Virus record (IMG/VR): IMGVR_UViG_3300035698_004436
Coordinates: 1-37,126 of that record
Strand: one strand, 5' to 3'
Source of the DNA: a virus
Length of the DNA stretch: 37,126 nucleotides
How positions within the stretch are numbered: the stretch's first letter is position 1; each line of letters begins with the position of its first letter. A program made the translations under genes and the position numbers. Positions 31,482 through 37,126 of this stretch are shown here, piece by piece. The notes beneath the pieces were generated by a model that saw nothing but the letters and a program-made list of their open reading frames with translations, searched no databases and was not told where the DNA came from.

Positions 31482-32486
31482 ATGGTAATTTGTAGAAAAT
31501 GCAAGAGTTCAAAAGTTGTTAAAAACGGAACCAGGGCAAGAGATGGTTATCGAGTGCAACAATATCACTGCGAAAGCTGTAAATTTCACTGGCATGAACG
31601 TATTGAGACTATTAAAATTGAGGGAATTACAGCAGACGAAAGGACTGATTTTGAAGGTGACATACTGCCTTATTTAATAAAGATAGGGGAGAAGGCTAAA
31701 CAAAAGAACCTGGACGAAAACAAACAACTTATTACCCTTACTGATGGTCCATTTGCTTTAGCTTTATTATCAGATATACATGGAGGGGGTAAGTGTGATT
31801 ACTCCGCACTTGAAAGGGATATAAATATAATCAGTGGTACTCCTGATATGTATGTAGGTAATCTTGGAGATGACACAGACAATTTTGTTAATTCTAAATT
31901 ACAGTGGATTCAAAAAGCACAGCCGACTACATTCGATATGGAAACCAGGTTCTTAGAATGGCTATTTAAAAAATTGGCTGGCAGTGTTCTGTTTTGGTGT
32001 TCCGGTAATCACAATAACTGGACCGTTAAATCTTCAGGTATTGATTTTATCAGGGAAGGATTAAAGGGGACCCATTGTCTATACGATAACGCTCAAATAT
32101 TCTTTACTCTTAAATGGGGAGATAATGAGCAGAAGTGGCTTGTAAGGCATAAATGGAAATATTCAAGTATACTTAATCCGACTCACGGTATTGAGGTGGG
32201 ATGGGCAAGGATAGGGCTTAATTTTGATGTAGGTTGTGCAGGACATACCCACATAGCCACCATGTGTAGACCGTTTATCAGAGAAGGACAAAAGAGATTT
32301 GCTGTATTAATGGGTACTTATAAGATCCGAGATAATTTTGGTAGGGAGTGCGGCTATGCAAGCTCATACGGTACTGGGTCTGGTGCTTTTGTTTACCATC
32401 CTGACGGCCGTAGATTCTGGTGTGAAGAACTTGAAACGGCAAAGGATTTACTAAATATGTGGAAAAAAGATTATGGTACAATGTAA
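31482..32486 (+). CDS. zinc-ribbon + metallophosphoesterase fusion
   Basis: The 334-residue protein combines two parts. Residues 1-40 form a Cys4 ribbon (Cys4, Cys7, Cys30, Cys33, with NGTRARDGYRVQQYHCESC), of the type found at the N-terminus of IS1/InsA-like transposases and other DNA-binding proteins. From about residue 88 it is a calcineurin-like phosphoesterase. Metal ligands visible are Asp98 and His100 (LSDIHGGG), Asp130 (GNLGDD), Asn176 and His177 (GNHNN), His223 and the GHTH pair His255/His257. The ribbon may bring the phosphatase or nuclease to DNA. Phages of this group often carry such esterases without known targets. It stands alone between a dyad and two terminators. Confidence 0.85.
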   Translation: MVICRKCKSSKVVKNGTRARDGYRVQQYHCESCKFHWHERIETIKIEGITADERTDFEGDILPYLIKIGEKAKQKNLDENKQLITLTDGPFALALLSDIHGGGKCDYSALERDINIISGTPDMYVGNLGDDTDNFVNSKLQWIQKAQPTTFDMETRFLEWLFKKLAGSVLFWCSGNHNNWTVKSSGIDFIREGLKGTHCLYDNAQIFFTLKWGDNEQKWLVRHKWKYSSILNPTHGIEVGWARIGLNFDVGCAGHTHIATMCRPFIREGQKRFAVLMGTYKIRDNFGRECGYASSYGTGSGAFVYHPDGRRFWCEELETAKDLLNMWKKDYGTM

Positions 32487-32545
32487 ATTATATTTAACAA
32501 AACCTATCATGCCAACGTAAAAGGTATTTAACATTATAAGTTTTT

Positions 32546-32560
32546 CCCGGCCGGGTTTTT
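32546..32560 (+). terminator. short GC-rich terminator-like hairpin
   Basis: CCCGGCCGGG followed by TTTTT. The inverted repeat is complete, but with a realistic four-base loop only three GC pairs remain, so alone it is a weak terminator. It lies 60 bases after the metallophosphoesterase stop. Confidence 0.5.
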
Positions 32561-32561
32561 G

Positions 32562-32603
32562 GGAGGAGTAAGGTTTATAGGGTTTTTCCTTGCTTCTCCT
32601 TTT
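32562..32603 (+). terminator. strong 12-pair terminator hairpin
   Basis: GGAGGAGTAAGG (32562-32573) pairs fully with CCTTGCTTCTCC (32588-32599) as RNA, with two GU pairs, around a 14-base loop, and is followed by TTTT (32600-32603). The two wobble pairs make the hairpin better on the plus-strand RNA than on the other strand. With the preceding hairpin it forms a tandem terminator. Confidence 0.75.
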
Positions 32604-32606
32604 GAT

Positions 32607-32621
32607 ATCACAAATTGTGAT
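32607..32621. promoter_or_regulatory. 15-bp perfect palindrome ATCACAA-A-TTGTGAT
   Basis: Seven-base arms with one central base, directly after the terminator. Size and perfection suggest a dimeric regulator site, different in sequence from the TATGACA family of dyads. No nearby promoter element is obvious, so it could also be part of an unknown structure. Confidence 0.45.
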
Positions 32622-32769
32622 CTCCAATACTTACTCAAATTAAGTCATTAACTGTTTAAAACATGACAATTCATTCATTAACGTATAATATGTCACATAA
32701 TATATAGTTAACCTGACATTATACGACTAACTGTATCTAATCTCACAAATATATAATTATTTTCAAAAA

Positions 32770-32785
32770 TATGACAAATGTCATA
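32770..32785. promoter_or_regulatory. 16-bp dyad operator candidate, site 2
   Basis: TATGACA-AA-TGTCATA, perfect seven-base arms, 50 bases before the start at 32836 and just upstream of the TATATTTA element (32807-32814) that may be a -7 box. Same core as sites at 31409 and 34799. Confidence 0.55.
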
Positions 32786-32835
32786 GAAAAGTTTAAATAA
32801 GTGTTATATATTTACATCAAATAAAACTCAAAGAC

Positions 32836-33009
32836 ATGGACTTAATAAACCAAATCAAAAAGATCATCGATAGTGAATTTTCCTCATCCCTTAAAACAAG
32901 GGAATTGATTAACCTTATTAACATGGAGCTTATCAAAGAAGCGAGGCAGTGCCTTGCAGATGATAACCCAGATGGAGCAAAAGCAATCTCATCATTAATA
33001 ATAGAATAA
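32836..33009 (+). CDS. 57-residue small phage protein
   Basis: First gene of the rightmost operon, starting MDLINQIKKIIDSEFSSSLK and ending AISSLIIE. Predicted to be all helical. The stop TAA overlaps the next start as TAATG at 33007-33011. It follows the main control region. No known function. Confidence 0.65.
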   Translation: MDLINQIKKIIDSEFSSSLKTRELINLINMELIKEARQCLADDNPDGAKAISSLIIE

Positions 33010-33407
33010 TGGCACATTTAAAACTAACAGTAAAAGACCCCAACGAAAAAGAACTAGATTCCGCCTTCGTTAAAAAACTTATGAAAACCTTATACCAAGA
33101 CTTTGAACTCATAGACGATTGGGATTCGTGCGGACTAGAACTGTCCGAGTTATTCACTCACAGAGAGCTGGACGACATATCTCTTTTAGTCAATGGTAAC
33201 GACTGGCCTTCATCCGTACACGCCTTAAAAGAGCTTATATTAGTCGGGGAGAAGCGAGACGGTGGGTTCTGTCCTAATTGCGGACATAAGAATTATTATT
33301 ACACTGGAGGCCGTATGTTATGTGGTCAGTGCGAATATTCAGAGGTATCAGACGAAGACAATGATGACGGTGATATTGCTGATTATTCGGGAAGGGTTGC
33401 GTTATGA
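33009..33407 (+). CDS. small zinc-ribbon protein
   Basis: The 132-residue protein has a helical N-terminal half (LKLTVKDPNEKELDSAFVKK and FELIDDWDSCGLELSELFTH). A Cys4 ribbon near residues 88-108 reads FCPNCGHKNYYYTGGRMLCG and then QC. An acidic tail follows (SDEDNDDGDIADYSG). Such ribbons bind nucleic acid or protein. Function unknown. It overlaps both neighbours by one to four bases. Confidence 0.65.
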   Translation: MAHLKLTVKDPNEKELDSAFVKKLMKTLYQDFELIDDWDSCGLELSELFTHRELDDISLLVNGNDWPSSVHALKELILVGEKRDGGFCPNCGHKNYYYTGGRMLCGQCEYSEVSDEDNDDGDIADYSGRVAL

Positions 33408-33610
33408 AAACAAGAAGAAATTTATCTGGAGTTTATTTTAGAGTTAAAGATACAGGAGAATGGTGTAATGTTTGTTTTGAAGAATTAACCAGAGAAGAAC
33501 AAGATAATGTAATGACAGGCAAAGATGAAGTATGGTTAAGATCATTAGTCAAGCAATTATCTTTCATATTAAACGAGATAGGTGAAAAATTTGATCTCAA
33601 ATCATTATGA
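33404..33610 (+). CDS. small conserved phage protein
   Basis: The 68-residue protein begins MKTRRNLSGVYFRVKDTGEW and continues with VCFEELTREEQDNVM, a pattern common in small early phage proteins. ATGA overlaps with both neighbours. No function can be given. Confidence 0.65.
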   Translation: MKTRRNLSGVYFRVKDTGEWCNVCFEELTREEQDNVMTGKDEVWLRSLVKQLSFILNEIGEKFDLKSL

Positions 33611-33858
33611 ACACCGCCCCCTTTATATTAAAACTTAAAAAACTGTTCTGTAAAAAGCTAGTCAATGACTCAGTGATACCAGACAACGCCATTATACTTA
33701 ATGTAAGAGGCTTTAAATACGCTTTCTATAAAGGTAATGACATGGTAGTTGAACGGTTCTTAAAGAGCTTTGTTCGTCCCTGGGAGATGGTTGTTATAAC
33801 TGGCTACAATGGGGAATGGATTGAGACGATTCGGATGGATGAACTTTTTAACTATTAG
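33607..33858 (+). CDS. small hypothetical phage protein
   Basis: The 83-residue protein has a basic N-terminal segment (LKLKKLFCKKLVND) and a mixed beta-like middle (AIILNVRGFKYAFYKGNDMV) ending in an acidic YNGEWIETIRMDELF. It overlaps the preceding gene as ATGA and ends two bases before the HNH gene. Unknown function. Confidence 0.6.
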   Translation: MNTAPFILKLKKLFCKKLVNDSVIPDNAIILNVRGFKYAFYKGNDMVVERFLKSFVRPWEMVVITGYNGEWIETIRMDELFNY

Positions 33859-33860
33859 AT

Positions 33861-34253
33861 ATGGACTATTCCGATTTACTACTAAATCCGTTATGGATAG
33901 CAAAAGCAAAACGAATCAGGAAACGAGACGGCTATAAATGTACTGTTTGTAATTCAAAGAAATCATTAGAGGTTCATCATACATATTACTATACAAAGAA
34001 AACAGAGCCCTGGAGATACCCAGACGAAAGCCTTTTAACCGTTTGCCATAAATGTCATAATGATTGGCATATACATAATGAGAATACTTACATTAAAAAG
34101 CCAAAGCCAGTAAAAAAGAATAAGCGATATAAGAAAATAAAACAATTCCGGAAGAGTAAAGTTAAGGTATATAGGCACAATAGGAGATTAGGCATTCAGG
34201 AACGGATTGAAATAGAAATGGAAAAGATCAGGGATAAAACTCGTGTACATTAA
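33861..34253 (+). CDS. HNH endonuclease
   Basis: The 130-residue protein has a compact HNH fold at residues 20-70. CTVCNSKKSLEVHHTYYY holds the first Cys pair and the catalytic His-His, followed by WRYPDESLLTVCHKCHNDWH, with the second Cys pair and the last His of the motif. The C-terminal 50 residues are very basic (KKNKRYKKIKQFRKSKVKVY), likely for DNA binding. It may be a homing-type nuclease or an early DNA-processing enzyme. The packaging-type HNH that stands next to terminase is not expected here because no terminase is nearby. Confidence 0.8.
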   Translation: MDYSDLLLNPLWIAKAKRIRKRDGYKCTVCNSKKSLEVHHTYYYTKKTEPWRYPDESLLTVCHKCHNDWHIHNENTYIKKPKPVKKNKRYKKIKQFRKSKVKVYRHNRRLGIQERIEIEMEKIRDKTRVH

Positions 34254-34263
34254 TAAATAGATT

Positions 34264-34554
34264 ATGAAAAGAGTAAACAGTATAGAAGCAATATTTAGAA
34301 ACACTCAAAGAATACATGGAAAGTCTGAGTCTTTAGATTGGATTAAGATTGCATCAATCAAGGTAGAAAGATACTTAAATACATTCGTTGTTCAAAAACC
34401 GACTGACAAAGAAATTGAATTAAGAGCAATAGAATTACTTGAATCAGGAATGGCACTCCAAAATGAGTCCCCTATTTCATACACACATAAACAAGTATGC
34501 TTACATGATGCTCAGGGATTCAGGGCTGGTGCTAAGTGGGCTAGGGAAAAGTAG
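34264..34554 (+). CDS. small hypothetical phage protein
   Basis: The 96-residue protein ends in GFRAGAKWAREK, a motif shared by many small early phage proteins of unknown function, and includes KPTDKEIELRAIELLESGMA. Predicted helical. No catalytic or metal motif beyond one Cys. Confidence 0.6.
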   Translation: MKRVNSIEAIFRNTQRIHGKSESLDWIKIASIKVERYLNTFVVQKPTDKEIELRAIELLESGMALQNESPISYTHKQVCLHDAQGFRAGAKWAREK

Positions 34555-34601
34555 AAATCTATACTAATAATATACAATGAGTATTTAAAACCAACAAAGA
34601 C

Positions 34602-34793
34602 ATGAAGACAAAAGCTGAAATACTTAAAAGTCAATTACTGCACGACAATATCCCTTTTTCAAATAAAACATTCGAAAAAGATTGGGGTTATGTTTTAGAA
34701 GCTATGAAAGAATTTGGGCAGCTCGAATACAATCGAGGAATTAAAGACGGTAAGATAATAGCCGAACATGGTACAGTAAATTGGATTGAATAG
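34602..34793 (+). CDS. small hypothetical phage protein
   Basis: The 63-residue protein begins MKTKAEILKSQLLHDNIPFS, carries an acidic and amphipathic helix (WGYVLEAMKEFGQLEYN) and ends with GTVNWIE. It is separated by 47 bases from the preceding gene, and a dyad operator candidate follows immediately. No recognised function. Confidence 0.55.
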   Translation: MKTKAEILKSQLLHDNIPFSNKTFEKDWGYVLEAMKEFGQLEYNRGIKDGKIIAEHGTVNWIE

Positions 34794-34798
34794 AAAAA

Positions 34799-34814
34799 TA
34801 TGACATTTATCATA
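34799..34814. promoter_or_regulatory. 16-bp dyad operator candidate, site 3
   Basis: TATGACA-TT-TATCATA, one mismatch between the arms, located 34 bases before the ATG at 34848. The left arm is identical to site 2 and the TT centre and right arm resemble site 1. A TATATTG at 34836-34842 may be a weak -7 element. Confidence 0.5.
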
Positions 34815-34847
34815 AGAAAATCCATTTAAAGAGTATATATTGCACTC

Positions 34848-35114
34848 ATGAAAATAAAAGAATCAGTTAAAACATGGAGCGGACATATTGAAATTCCAGG
34901 AACCTTAAAAGGTCAAACAGTTTGTACTGCTACTCATCCAGATATGCCTAATCATTCAGGACATTCAAGGGGCAGAAAATTACACCTGTTAAAATCTCCT
35001 AATCTTACATTTTGTAATATGTTAGTAGACGAACTCGCACCGACTGATTATAGATACTATTCTATGACAAGTAACGGAGTATGTAAGAATTGTTTAAATG
35101 CAGTTAAGAGATGA
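34848..35114 (+). CDS. small Cys-containing hypothetical protein
   Basis: The 88-residue protein starts MKIKESVKTWSGHIEIPGTL and has several Cys and His (TVCTATHPDMPNHSGHSRGR, and CKNCLNAVKR at the end with a C-x2-C pair). These could form a zinc site with Cys26 and the histidines. First gene after a dyad operator candidate. The stop overlaps a 38-residue gene as ATGA. Confidence 0.6.
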   Translation: MKIKESVKTWSGHIEIPGTLKGQTVCTATHPDMPNHSGHSRGRKLHLLKSPNLTFCNMLVDELAPTDYRYYSMTSNGVCKNCLNAVKR

Positions 35115-35227
35115 AAACCTACTGTTCAATCTGTAAAAAAGGAGATAAGACCTCTCCAAAAATAAGAGTATGTAAGGAATGTCAAACTAAATTAAATAAA
35201 CCCGATAATGGAAAACGACTTTATTAA
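35111..35227 (+). CDS. 38-residue zinc-knuckle micro-protein
   Basis: Short gene with ATGA overlap upstream and a 20-base overlap with the exonuclease gene. The peptide has two C-x2-C pairs (Cys5/Cys8 and Cys21/Cys24, in TYCSICKKG and VCKECQTK), enough for one zinc site. It might assist DNA recombination or regulate the genes that follow. Function unknown. Confidence 0.6.
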   Translation: MKTYCSICKKGDKTSPKIRVCKECQTKLNKPDNGKRLY

Positions 35228-36116
35228 ATCTGGGGAGTTACATGAATGCCAAAGAGATACGGACGAATGGCGAGCAGCTAAAGGATATATCTCAAAGTCT
35301 GGATTAAAGAAGATAAAACAGTCACCAGCTCATTTTAAATATGGTGAAGAATTCAAAGAGACTCCGGCGCTTGTTGAAGGAAAGCTATACCATTGCTTTG
35401 TATTAGAACCCGTTAAATTTGAATCAGAATATTATGTGTTCGATGATAGTGTGGTTTGTGGTGCATTAATGGCTAAAGGATCAAAAAGTCCGAGATCGAC
35501 AAAGGACTATAAAACATGGATGGAAGGTGAATATAATATTGCTGCCGGGAGAACATTAGTTGAAAAGAAGGATTACGACAAAATGGTTGCAATGAAAAAA
35601 CGGTTATTTTCTCATCCTTATGCAAAAATGTTATTATCAAATGGGATAGGCGAACATGGGTTAATAGGTAAGATACAAACTATTGCCGGAGAAATAGGAA
35701 TCAAATTAATAATTGATTATCGGAAAGATAATAAACGTATTGTTATCGAACTCAAGACAGCTAAGGATGCTTCATTAAACGGGTTTACAAGGGATGCAGC
35801 GAATAATGATTATCATATAGATGCTGCCTTTTATTCTGATATGGCCGAACTATATTATGGTGATGGTATGAAGACAATATTTATATTTATTGCTCAAGAG
35901 AAAGTGAAACCTTATGACTTTAATCTATTCGAGGCATCGCCTCAATTTATCGGTCAGGGAAGATATGAATATGAAATGCTTTTACAGCTGTATAAGTACT
36001 GTTTAGATAATGACAAATGGCCAGGCTATCAGTGTTTTTGTGCTAATCGCTTTGGATTACTTGACCTCGAATTACCCAAATATGCAATTAAATCACTTGA
36101 CTATTATACTTATTAA
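35208..36116 (+). CDS. RecE-like PDDEXK exonuclease (DUF3799 type)
   Basis: The 302-residue protein fits the PDDEXK-like DUF3799/RecE group. KGYISKSGLKKIKQSPAHFK is the N-terminal segment, ALVEGKLYHCFVLEP (about residues 54-68) carries the conserved G-x-x-x-H helix, and LIIDYRKDNKRIVIELKTAK (about 166-185) holds the Asp and the Glu-x-Lys of the active site. Tyr and Gln residues in the FIFIAQEK region are also typical. It degrades double-stranded DNA from the end, leaving single strands for annealing. The next gene, a probable annealing protein, completes the pair. The start overlaps a zinc-knuckle gene. Confidence 0.78.
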   Translation: MENDFIKSGELHECQRDTDEWRAAKGYISKSGLKKIKQSPAHFKYGEEFKETPALVEGKLYHCFVLEPVKFESEYYVFDDSVVCGALMAKGSKSPRSTKDYKTWMEGEYNIAAGRTLVEKKDYDKMVAMKKRLFSHPYAKMLLSNGIGEHGLIGKIQTIAGEIGIKLIIDYRKDNKRIVIELKTAKDASLNGFTRDAANNDYHIDAAFYSDMAELYYGDGMKTIFIFIAQEKVKPYDFNLFEASPQFIGQGRYEYEMLLQLYKYCLDNDKWPGYQCFCANRFGLLDLELPKYAIKSLDYYTY

Positions 36117-36118
36117 TT

Positions 36119-36685
36119 ATGGAAAACAAAAACCTACCAACAATTCAAGAACTCCGAGATGGTGATCTTATGCGAAAAGGAGAACAGTCACAGGCTAATG
36201 TTCTTCTTAATGCAGAGCCTATAAAAAGCTTTGTAAAACAACACCCTGTTATTAAAAAGGTTAAATATATTCCTATTGACAAAATAGAATATCTTTTAAC
36301 AAGGATATTTATAAAGTGGAATGTTGAAATCAAAACGGTTCAGCTTATGGCGAACAGTGTTTTGGTAACAGTACGCCTTTATTATCAGGATATATTTTCT
36401 GAAGATATGCTATGGCAGGATGGAGTCGGAGCTGCCCCTTTGCAAACCGATCAGGGCGCAGGGGCTATTGAGTTTGATAAGATTAAAAACTCAGCCGTTA
36501 TGATGGCTGCTCCTGCTGCTGAAAGTTATGCTGTTAAGGATGCAGCCGAAAAGATAGGTAAGCTCTTTGGAAAGGACTTAAATCGTGCAGATCAGATTAT
36601 GTATGATAACCTTATCCCGAAAAACGAAGAGAACAGACACGCAGATTTATTTGATGAACAAACTAATAATAAAAAAGATGAGTAG
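36119..36685 (+). CDS. probable single-strand annealing protein
   Basis: The 188-residue protein lies directly after the RecE-like exonuclease. It has YIPIDKIEYLLTRIFIKW, VLVTVRLYYQDIFSEDMLWQ, GVGAAPLQTD, VMMAAPAAESYAVKDAAEKI and GKLFGKDLNR. The ending A-x-x-x-A-x-KxAAE-x-(L/I)-G-x-x-(F/L)-G resembles the conserved end of Rad52/Erf/RecT-type annealing proteins. I therefore infer annealing of single strands during phage recombination. Exact family unproven. It shares eight bases with the next gene. Confidence 0.6.
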   Translation: MENKNLPTIQELRDGDLMRKGEQSQANVLLNAEPIKSFVKQHPVIKKVKYIPIDKIEYLLTRIFIKWNVEIKTVQLMANSVLVTVRLYYQDIFSEDMLWQDGVGAAPLQTDQGAGAIEFDKIKNSAVMMAAPAAESYAVKDAAEKIGKLFGKDLNRADQIMYDNLIPKNEENRHADLFDEQTNNKKDE

Positions 36686-37040
36686 AATTAGCGGAAAATT
36701 AAACCTATTACAGTTACACGCTGTACGTAAAATGATCACCGGACAATTAGGTCCAGTTGAATGTCTTGTAATACCAATAGAGAAAAACAAACTCTTTGTT
36801 GGCGAAAAAGGAATCTACCTGGATCTTATCGCTTTTGAGCTTGAAAAGAAAAAGGAAGATTCAAAAGATAGTCATTTAGTAAAACAGTCATTTAGCAAAG
36901 AGAAAAGGGAAAAAATGACCGATGCTGAATTAAAGGCTCTCCCAATACTCGGTAACTTGCAAGTATGGAGTGACCAAATTGAATCCGAGCCGACAAGTAA
37001 TTCTGAACTACAAAACGAAATTGATCCATTACCGTTTTAG
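36678..37040 (+). CDS. conserved phage protein with SSB-like C-terminal tip
   Basis: The 120-residue protein begins MSRISGKLNLLQLHAVRKMI (ATG at 36678; earlier in-frame codons lie inside the previous gene). Conserved-looking boxes are CLVIPIEKNKLFVGEKGIYL, DSKDSHLVKQSFSKEKREKM and ALPILGNLQVW. I know this pattern from Bacteroidota phages, where it occurs near recombination and SSB genes, without a function. It ends EIDPLPF: acidic residues and a final Pro-Phe as in the tip of bacterial SSB (which recruits DNA repair proteins). It may thus interact with the same partners. No OB-fold signature is clear by eye. Confidence 0.65.
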   Translation: MSRISGKLNLLQLHAVRKMITGQLGPVECLVIPIEKNKLFVGEKGIYLDLIAFELEKKKEDSKDSHLVKQSFSKEKREKMTDAELKALPILGNLQVWSDQIESEPTSNSELQNEIDPLPF

Positions 37041-37041
37041 A

Positions 37042-37073
37042 TTTGAATAAGTGAAAGATATTTTGTATCTTTG
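37042..37073 (+). promoter_or_regulatory. Bacteroidota-type promoter TTTG-N20-TATCTTTG
   Basis: TTTG at 37042-37045, spacer of 20, TATCTTTG at 37066-37073, an exact match to the Bacteroidota -33 and -7 consensus. It starts two bases after the preceding stop and would drive genes beyond the window, with transcription starting near 37080. It is the best promoter seen in the window. Confidence 0.75.
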
Positions 37074-37084
37074 GAATTGGATAG

Positions 37085-37126
37085 ACCGGATTGATCCCCG
37101 GTTGATAAGGGCAAACTGAACGCCCT
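37085..37126 (+). ncRNA. structured leader with two tandem hairpins, cut by window end
   Basis: ACCGG (37085-37089) pairs with CCGGT (37098-37102), and AGGGC (37108-37112) pairs with GCCCT (37122-37126). They lie at the start of the transcript predicted from the promoter just upstream. This may be a leader, an attenuator or a small RNA; the decisive part lies beyond the window. Confidence 0.4.

Larger units (their letters stand above)
32487..32835. other. 349-base intergenic region: terminators, palindrome and candidate promoter
   Basis: No gene fits here. From left to right it contains two tandem terminator-like hairpins (32546-32603), a 15-base palindrome (32607-32621), an AT-rich stretch with several TGACA/TGTCA half-sites (near 32662, 32689, 32712) and a perfect dyad (32770-32785). 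A TATATTTA element lies at 32807-32814, followed by the start codon at 32836. It separates the lysis and phosphoesterase genes from the small-gene module and is the most likely control region of the window. Confidence 0.7.

Noticed and set aside
1-37126. tRNA genes, integrase, attachment sites, origin of replication
   Set aside because: No cloverleaf with the usual TTCGA arm, no tyrosine or serine recombinase motif and no iteron cluster was seen by reading.

Overview
The window reads as part of the genome of a tailed phage (or a prophage) with siphovirus morphology that infects a member of the Bacteroidota. The host assignment rests on the AT-rich composition, on promoter-like TTTG / TAnnTTTG elements (best example 37042-37073), on the general scarcity of strong Shine-Dalgarno sequences, and on several small protein families that I know mainly from Bacteroidota phages. 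The siphovirus assignment rests on the order minor head protein, scaffold-like protein, capsid proteins, neck proteins, tail tube, frameshifted tail chaperone, long tape measure, distal tail protein, tail-tip protein. No terminase, portal, integrase, repressor, polymerase, tRNA or CRISPR array is visible, so both ends of the genome lie outside the window.

Region 1 (1-11479) is a densely packed plus-strand glycan cassette, with most junctions overlapping as ATGA or TAATG. It holds three GT2-type glycosyltransferases, a GT32-like, an exostosin/GT47-like, a GT11-like and a GT10-like transferase. The sugar-modifying enzymes are an RfbH/E1-type [2Fe-2S] PLP 3-dehydratase, a short NAD-dependent epimerase/reductase, a split and shortened transketolase pair, an FAD oxidoreductase, a Gfo/Idh/MocA oxidoreductase, a SAM methyltransferase-like protein and a HAD phosphatase. 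The most economical reading is that the cassette makes and attaches an unusual 3,6-dideoxy, possibly two-carbon-branched, sugar. It runs without a break into the head genes.

Region 2 (11476-16496) has a 54-residue gene, a minor head protein and a small winged-helix-like protein. A two-gene minus-strand island (12951-13965) follows, with its own terminator and a candidate promoter; it encodes a zinc-knuckle protein with eleven 15-residue repeats. After it come a scaffold-like protein, a decoration-like protein and the major capsid protein, closed by a strong terminator. Region 3 (16542-29417) holds neck and tail genes, including an apparent programmed -1 frameshift at a ten-T run (18891-18900), a tape measure, a Dit-like protein, a large tail-tip/fibre protein, appendage proteins and an inserted GIY-YIG endonuclease. 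Region 4 (29414-32486) holds lysis-type small membrane proteins, a DUF5675-like protein, a spanin-like protein and a zinc-ribbon/metallophosphoesterase fusion, closed by two tandem terminators.

Region 5 (32487-37126) is probably an early module: a string of small proteins, an HNH endonuclease, a RecE-like PDDEXK exonuclease, a probable annealing protein and a protein with an SSB-like C-terminal tip, ending in a good promoter with a structured leader at the window edge. A similar 16-18 bp dyad precedes three gene groups (31409, 32770, 34799) and may mark one regulon.

The observations most worth following are the RfbH plus mini-transketolase pathway in a phage, and the strong enrichment of the tripeptide Ala-Ser-Gly in virion proteins (23 by my count, against one in all other genes). 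The second could be a glycan acceptor motif for the first, or simply a structural turn motif.
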